DNA from: Bacteroidota bacterium
GTDB taxonomy: Bacteria; Bacteroidota; Bacteroidia; Bacteroidales; Prolixibacteraceae
Direction: 5' to 3'
DNA: 9,540 nucleotides
Assembly (NCBI GenBank): GCA_023488865.1
Contig: JAMDDG010000113.1
Coordinates: 1-9,540 of the forward strand
Made by a program: the position numbers and the translations under genes. Within the stretch, counting starts at the first letter, position 1, and each line of letters opens with the position of its first letter. A model generated the notes under the pieces. That model was not told the origin of the DNA, made no database searches, and saw only the letters and a program-made list of their open reading frames with translations. Positions 6,206 to 9,540 of this stretch are shown here, piece by piece.

Positions 6206-6254
6206 CATATCTCATATCTCTTATCTCATATCTCATATCTCATATCTCATATTT
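6206..6254. repeat. Tandem 7-bp repeat array CATATCT, right arm
   Basis: Seven head-to-tail 7-bp units without spacers: five are exact CATATCT, one is CTTATCT (6220-6226) and the last is CATATTT (6248-6254). The array is inverted relative to the one at 6080-6114 and ends 2 bp before the -7 promoter element of the TPR gene, so it fills the -33 region of that promoter. Copy-number change would move upstream elements in 7-bp steps. It is a simple-sequence repeat, not a CRISPR. Confidence 0.85.
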
Positions 6255-6256
6255 GT

Positions 6257-6264
6257 TATTTTTG
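6257..6264 (+). promoter_or_regulatory. -7 promoter element for the TPR/rarA transcript
   Basis: TATTTTTG is a perfect match to the Bacteroidota consensus TAnnTTTG. A start a few bases downstream (about 6269-6271) would leave about 23 nt before the ATG at 6293 and only about 8 nt before the ATG at 6278, which slightly favours the downstream start codon. The -33 position is occupied by the heptamer array and holds no TTTG. Confidence 0.5.
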
Positions 6265-6292
6265 TCTGATAAATCCAATGATCAGACGACCC

Positions 6293-8275
6293 ATGAAGCG
6301 CATACCCTTAGTTATCACACTTTTGTTAACCAGTATTTTATCATTTTCGCAACTCAATACTGATCATTATTTCTACATTGCCCGCAGCAGAATCTATTTT
6401 GGTAACTATGTAAGCGCAATAGAAAACTTTAATATTGTTATTAAGCTAAGGCCATACCTTCCTGAACCCTACTTTTACCGGGGAATGGCCAAACTTTACA
6501 TAGACGATTTTCGCGGGGCTAAAGCTGATTTTGATAAAGCTATCGAAATAAAACCCTATTATCCTGAAGCTTATATGTATCGGGGAATGGCCAATTACGA
6601 AATGAAAAATTTTAAAGAATCCCTGACTGATTATTCCAATGCTTTGGAATACAACAAGGAGGATCCCAATATATATAACAACAGGGGCATTACCAAAATT
6701 GCCATGGAAGATTTTGACGGCGCTATTGCTGATTATTCTAAATCAATTGAACTGAAACCCGGTACTGCCAACACCTATTTGAACAGAAGTTCCGCAAAGC
6801 AGATGAAGGGGGACCTTGAAGGTGCAATTAAAGACTGTGATACTGCAATTAGAATCAGGCCACACTTTTCCAGTGCCTATCTTGTAAGAGGCATTGCCAA
6901 ATTTGAGAAAAAGGATTATGCAGGAGCTTTGAAGGATTATGATTTGTGCATCCGATTGGATCCTAAACTTTCACAGGCCTATGTAAACAGGGGTATTGTT
7001 AAACATCAGCTCAACGATTTAAAGGGAGCAATACTCGATTATGATATGGCCATACTGCTGGATCCCAATATTGCCACGGCCTGGTTAAACCGTGGAATTG
7101 CCAAAGAAGTTTTAAAAATACCCGGATCGGAAAAAGACATGGCTATGGCGGCCGATCTGGATCCCAAATTTGCAGCATTTAAAAAAAGACTGGATGTTGA
7201 AGAAGAAAAAGAGAGACAACGCCGTCAATACGGATTTTATCTGCCCAATCAAAATCCAAATCAGGCACAAAATAACCAATCCGGCAATAATAAAACTCAA
7301 CAAACAAATAGTACAAATAACCAGGCTGCAACTGCACAAAATAGCAGTTCTTCGGTCTTACCTGATACAACAGCATATAAACAGGAAAACAAAAGCGGAC
7401 CGGTTACACAGAACCGCAAAAGAAGAAATATTGTTGTAGATGAAGATGGTAAAATCTCTGAAACAGATATCAAGGATGGAATGGTACAAAATAAAAATGT
7501 CAAAATTGTCATGCAGCCGGATTTCATGATTTCTGTTTTCAACAAAGATTCGGTAGACTACGCCCGTCTGCAATATTATAACATGGAGATTGAAGCGCTT
7601 AACAATAAAAATAACAATGAACCGTTTCTGATTATTTCAAATAAACCTTATTCCTATCAAACTATTCACAATGAGGGATTTAAAAATTTGCTAAAAATTT
7701 GGAACAATGAAATTTCAGCCGATAAAAAAAATTCAAACGCCTATTTGAACAGGGGAATTATTTACGAGCAAGTTGAAAATTTCAATGAAGCTATAAAGGA
7801 TTTTACCAAAGCGATCGGATCTGACGATCGCAATATGCTGGCCTATTTTTGTCGCGCCAATTCCAGGGCCAAAATGGTTGATATCATCCGTTCGCAGGGG
7901 TCGCTTCCGGAACCTGAAATACTCAATATGAGCGGAAACAAAACTACGATTGAAAATAAAACTGCAGAAGTCAAAATCCTGGATTATGAAGATATCATAA
8001 AAGACTATGAATCTATCATATACATGAATCCTAATTTTATATTCGCCTGGTTCAATATGGCCAATACAAAAATAAAAAAGCGGGATTATCTGGGTGCCAT
8101 CAACGATTACTCCAAAGCCATTACTTTGGAACCTGATTTTGGCGAAGCCTATTTTAACCGCGGCCTGACAAGAATTTACATGAACGACCTTGAAGGTGGC
8201 GCGTTGGATCTCAGCCGGGCAGGTGAACTTGGTCTCACTGAGGCATACAATATTATAAAAAGGTACTGTAACTAA
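6293..8275 (+). CDS. Exported tetratricopeptide repeat (TPR) protein, about 660 aa
   Basis: From the chosen start the N-terminus MKRIPLVITLLLTSILSFSQ is a typical Sec signal peptide; an in-frame ATG at 6278 adds five residues (MIRRP) and is the alternative start. Mature protein: eight consecutive TPR units (about 26-296, recurring pattern Y..RG.AK......GA..DY..AI.L.P), a charged helix (EEEKERQRRQ), a Gln/Asn/Ser-rich low-complexity linker (about 316-355), a basic KRRN patch then an acidic stretch, a nonrepetitive region with strand-like segments (about 400-465), and a second TPR block (about 483-650). In the second block one TPR is interrupted between helix A (about 517-530) and helix B (about 563-578) by some 30 residues. 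TPR proteins are protein-interaction scaffolds; no enzyme motif is visible. Predicted periplasmic. The stop is 6 bp before rarA, so the two are probably co-transcribed although their compartments differ. Partners unknown. Confidence 0.9.
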   Translation: MKRIPLVITLLLTSILSFSQLNTDHYFYIARSRIYFGNYVSAIENFNIVIKLRPYLPEPYFYRGMAKLYIDDFRGAKADFDKAIEIKPYYPEAYMYRGMANYEMKNFKESLTDYSNALEYNKEDPNIYNNRGITKIAMEDFDGAIADYSKSIELKPGTANTYLNRSSAKQMKGDLEGAIKDCDTAIRIRPHFSSAYLVRGIAKFEKKDYAGALKDYDLCIRLDPKLSQAYVNRGIVKHQLNDLKGAILDYDMAILLDPNIATAWLNRGIAKEVLKIPGSEKDMAMAADLDPKFAAFKKRLDVEEEKERQRRQYGFYLPNQNPNQAQNNQSGNNKTQQTNSTNNQAATAQNSSSSVLPDTTAYKQENKSGPVTQNRKRRNIVVDEDGKISETDIKDGMVQNKNVKIVMQPDFMISVFNKDSVDYARLQYYNMEIEALNNKNNNEPFLIISNKPYSYQTIHNEGFKNLLKIWNNEISADKKNSNAYLNRGIIYEQVENFNEAIKDFTKAIGSDDRNMLAYFCRANSRAKMVDIIRSQGSLPEPEILNMSGNKTTIENKTAEVKILDYEDIIKDYESIIYMNPNFIFAWFNMANTKIKKRDYLGAINDYSKAITLEPDFGEAYFNRGLTRIYMNDLEGGALDLSRAGELGLTEAYNIIKRYCN

Positions 8276-8281
8276 TCCGAA

Positions 8282-9540
8282 ATGTCTAATCAACCATTGG
8301 CCGAAAGATTAAGGCCGGTTTCCCTCGACGAATTCATTGGTCAGAAACATCTGGTAGGTGAAGATGCGGTTATTCGCAAAATGATCACTTCGGGAAAGCT
8401 ATCTTCTTTTATTTTATGGGGACCGCCCGGCGTTGGTAAAACCACGCTTGCAAAGATCATTGCCAATACCTTGAACCGCCCTTTTTATATCCTAAGCGCC
8501 ATTAATTCCGGAGTAAAGGAGATCCGCGACGTAATTGAAAAAGCAAGGAACAACCGCTTTTTCAGCGCGCAAAATCCGATTCTTTTCATCGACGAAATCC
8601 ACCGGTTTAGTAAAGCACAACAGGATTCACTTTTGGGTGCGGTCGAACAAGGTGTCATTACCCTGATTGGCGCAACTACTGAAAATCCCTCTTTCGAGGT
8701 GATCTCCCCCCTCCTTTCCCGCTGTCAGGTATATGTTCTCAAATCACTCGAAAAAGAAGATCTGCTGACCTTGCTGGACCGGGCCATCAAAACAGATACC
8801 GACCTTTCCAAAAAAAATATTGTTGTTGCAGAGTTTGAAGCGCTGCTTCGTTTTTCCGGAGGAGATGCCAGAAAATTGCTGAATGTCCTCGAATTGGTAC
8901 TGAATGCATCTGAAGAAGAAGAGATTATTATCACCAACAATCTGGTAACCGAAAGATTGCAGGAAAACCTGGCACTCTACGATAAAAACGGGGAGATGCA
9001 TTACGATATCATCTCAGCTTTTATCAAAAGTATCCGGGGCGGCGATCCTGATGCAGCAGTTTATTACCTTGCCAGGATGCTGGAGGGAGGGGAAGATGTC
9101 AAATTTATTGCCCGTCGCCTGTTGATCCTATCCGCTGAAGATGTCGGCCTCGCCAATCCAAATGCCCTGTTGCTGGCCCAAAGCACTTTCGATGCCGTCC
9201 ACAAAATCGGCATGCCGGAATCCAGGATTATTCTGTCGGAATGCACCATCTACCTGGCCTCCTCTCCCAAAAGCAATTCAGCTTATTCAGCCATTGATGA
9301 AGCTTTGGAAGAAGTCAAACAATCCGGGCATCTTCCCGTGCCCCTGCATCTGCGAAATGCACCCACCAAACTAATGAAGCAACTGGGTTATGGCAAAGAG
9401 TACAAATATGCCCACTCCTATGAAGGCAATTTTGTCGACCAGGATTTTCTGCCGGAGAAGATCAAACAAAAACGGTTTTACGTCCCGCAGGATAATCCGT
9501 CAGAGCAAAAAATTCTGGAGAGATTAAGACTTTGGTGGAA
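8282..9540 (+). CDS. rarA: Replication-associated recombination protein A (RarA/MgsA AAA+ ATPase), 3' partial
   Basis: The reading frame from ATG 8282 stays open to the window end (419 complete codons, then two bases), so the stop lies outside. The start MSNQPLAERLRPVSLDEFIGQ.HLVG is the conserved RarA opening. Walker A GPPGVGKT (47-54), Walker B ILFIDEIHRF (100-109), sensor 1 GATTENPSF (130-138), the arginine-finger region LLSRC (144-148) and the sensor 2 motif GGDARKLLN are all present. The C-terminal part contains the conserved FIKSIRGGDPDAAVYYLARM, RRLLILSAEDVGLANP, and the final YKYAHSYEGNF...FLPEKIK..RFY.P block. Family length (447 aa in E. coli) and this ending mean only a short tail is missing. 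RarA is a cytoplasmic tetrameric ATPase related to clamp-loader subunits; it acts at stalled replication forks together with SSB and recombination proteins. It starts 6 bp after the TPR gene. Confidence 0.96.
   Translation, partial: MSNQPLAERLRPVSLDEFIGQKHLVGEDAVIRKMITSGKLSSFILWGPPGVGKTTLAKIIANTLNRPFYILSAINSGVKEIRDVIEKARNNRFFSAQNPILFIDEIHRFSKAQQDSLLGAVEQGVITLIGATTENPSFEVISPLLSRCQVYVLKSLEKEDLLTLLDRAIKTDTDLSKKNIVVAEFEALLRFSGGDARKLLNVLELVLNASEEEEIIITNNLVTERLQENLALYDKNGEMHYDIISAFIKSIRGGDPDAAVYYLARMLEGGEDVKFIARRLLILSAEDVGLANPNALLLAQSTFDAVHKIGMPESRIILSECTIYLASSPKSNSAYSAIDEALEEVKQSGHLPVPLHLRNAPTKLMKQLGYGKEYKYAHSYEGNFVDQDFLPEKIKQKRFYVPQDNPSEQKILERLRLWW

Noticed and set aside
6206..6254. Short regularly repeated sequence resembling a CRISPR array
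   Set aside because: Units are 7 bp, head to tail and without spacers; no cas gene is present. It is a simple tandem repeat.
6121..6363. 80-aa plus-strand open frame overlapping the repeat array and the TPR start
   Set aside because: Its Ile/Ser/Tyr/His-rich translation is produced by the heptamer repeats, and it overlaps the signal peptide of the TPR gene in another frame.
7733..8293. 186-aa minus-strand open frame opposite the second TPR block
   Set aside because: It is antisense to well-formed TPR repeats, and its residue pattern mirrors the complementary strand of those repeats.
8725..9001. Minus-strand open frames within rarA
   Set aside because: They are antisense to conserved RarA sequence and lack recognisable motifs.

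Overview
The window looks like chromosomal DNA of a Bacteroidota (Bacteroidetes) bacterium. It is AT-rich. Clear Shine-Dalgarno sequences are missing in front of most genes. Upstream regions carry matches to the Bacteroidota -7 element TAnnTTTG. The proteins (PepSY-like protein, DUF4398-like helical lipoprotein, TPR protein with a Gln/Asn-rich linker) are typical of that phylum. I cannot place it below phylum level. No phage, transposon, CRISPR, tRNA or rRNA signal was seen, and no gene-free stretch exceeds about 205 bp.

Layout. 1-1275 (+): 3' part of a DbpA-type RNA helicase, cut by the window start. 1282-4004 (-): a tight three-gene envelope cluster, transcribed in the order L,D-transpeptidase (371 aa, GTG start), second L,D-transpeptidase (229 aa), unknown membrane-anchored protein (297 aa). 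4190-4801 (-): a 203-aa helical lipoprotein with its own intrinsic terminator, just upstream of that cluster. 4971-5531 (+): an ECF sigma factor transcribed divergently from the lipoprotein. 5648-6073 (+): a PepSY-like protein without signal peptide. 6074-6277: a terminator flanked by inverted arrays of a 7-bp repeat. 6293-8275 (+): an exported TPR protein. 8282-9540 (+): rarA, cut by the window end a few codons before its expected stop.

How the genes may work together. The middle of the window (1282-4801) reads as a cell-envelope module. Two different YkuD-type L,D-transpeptidases, each a single-pass membrane protein with a helical stalk, sit with an unknown single-pass protein and an abundant-looking helical lipoprotein. 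The lipoprotein and the larger transpeptidase share a recognisable helical segment of about 45 residues (15 identities without gaps by hand alignment), and the lipoprotein ends in three lysines. This suggests, without proving it, a peptidoglycan-remodelling or envelope-tethering system that loosely resembles the Braun lipoprotein/L,D-transpeptidase pair of enterobacteria. The divergent ECF sigma factor shares the 169-bp control region and could regulate the module, but no anti-sigma gene is visible. The flanking genes (RNA helicase, rarA) are housekeeping genes.
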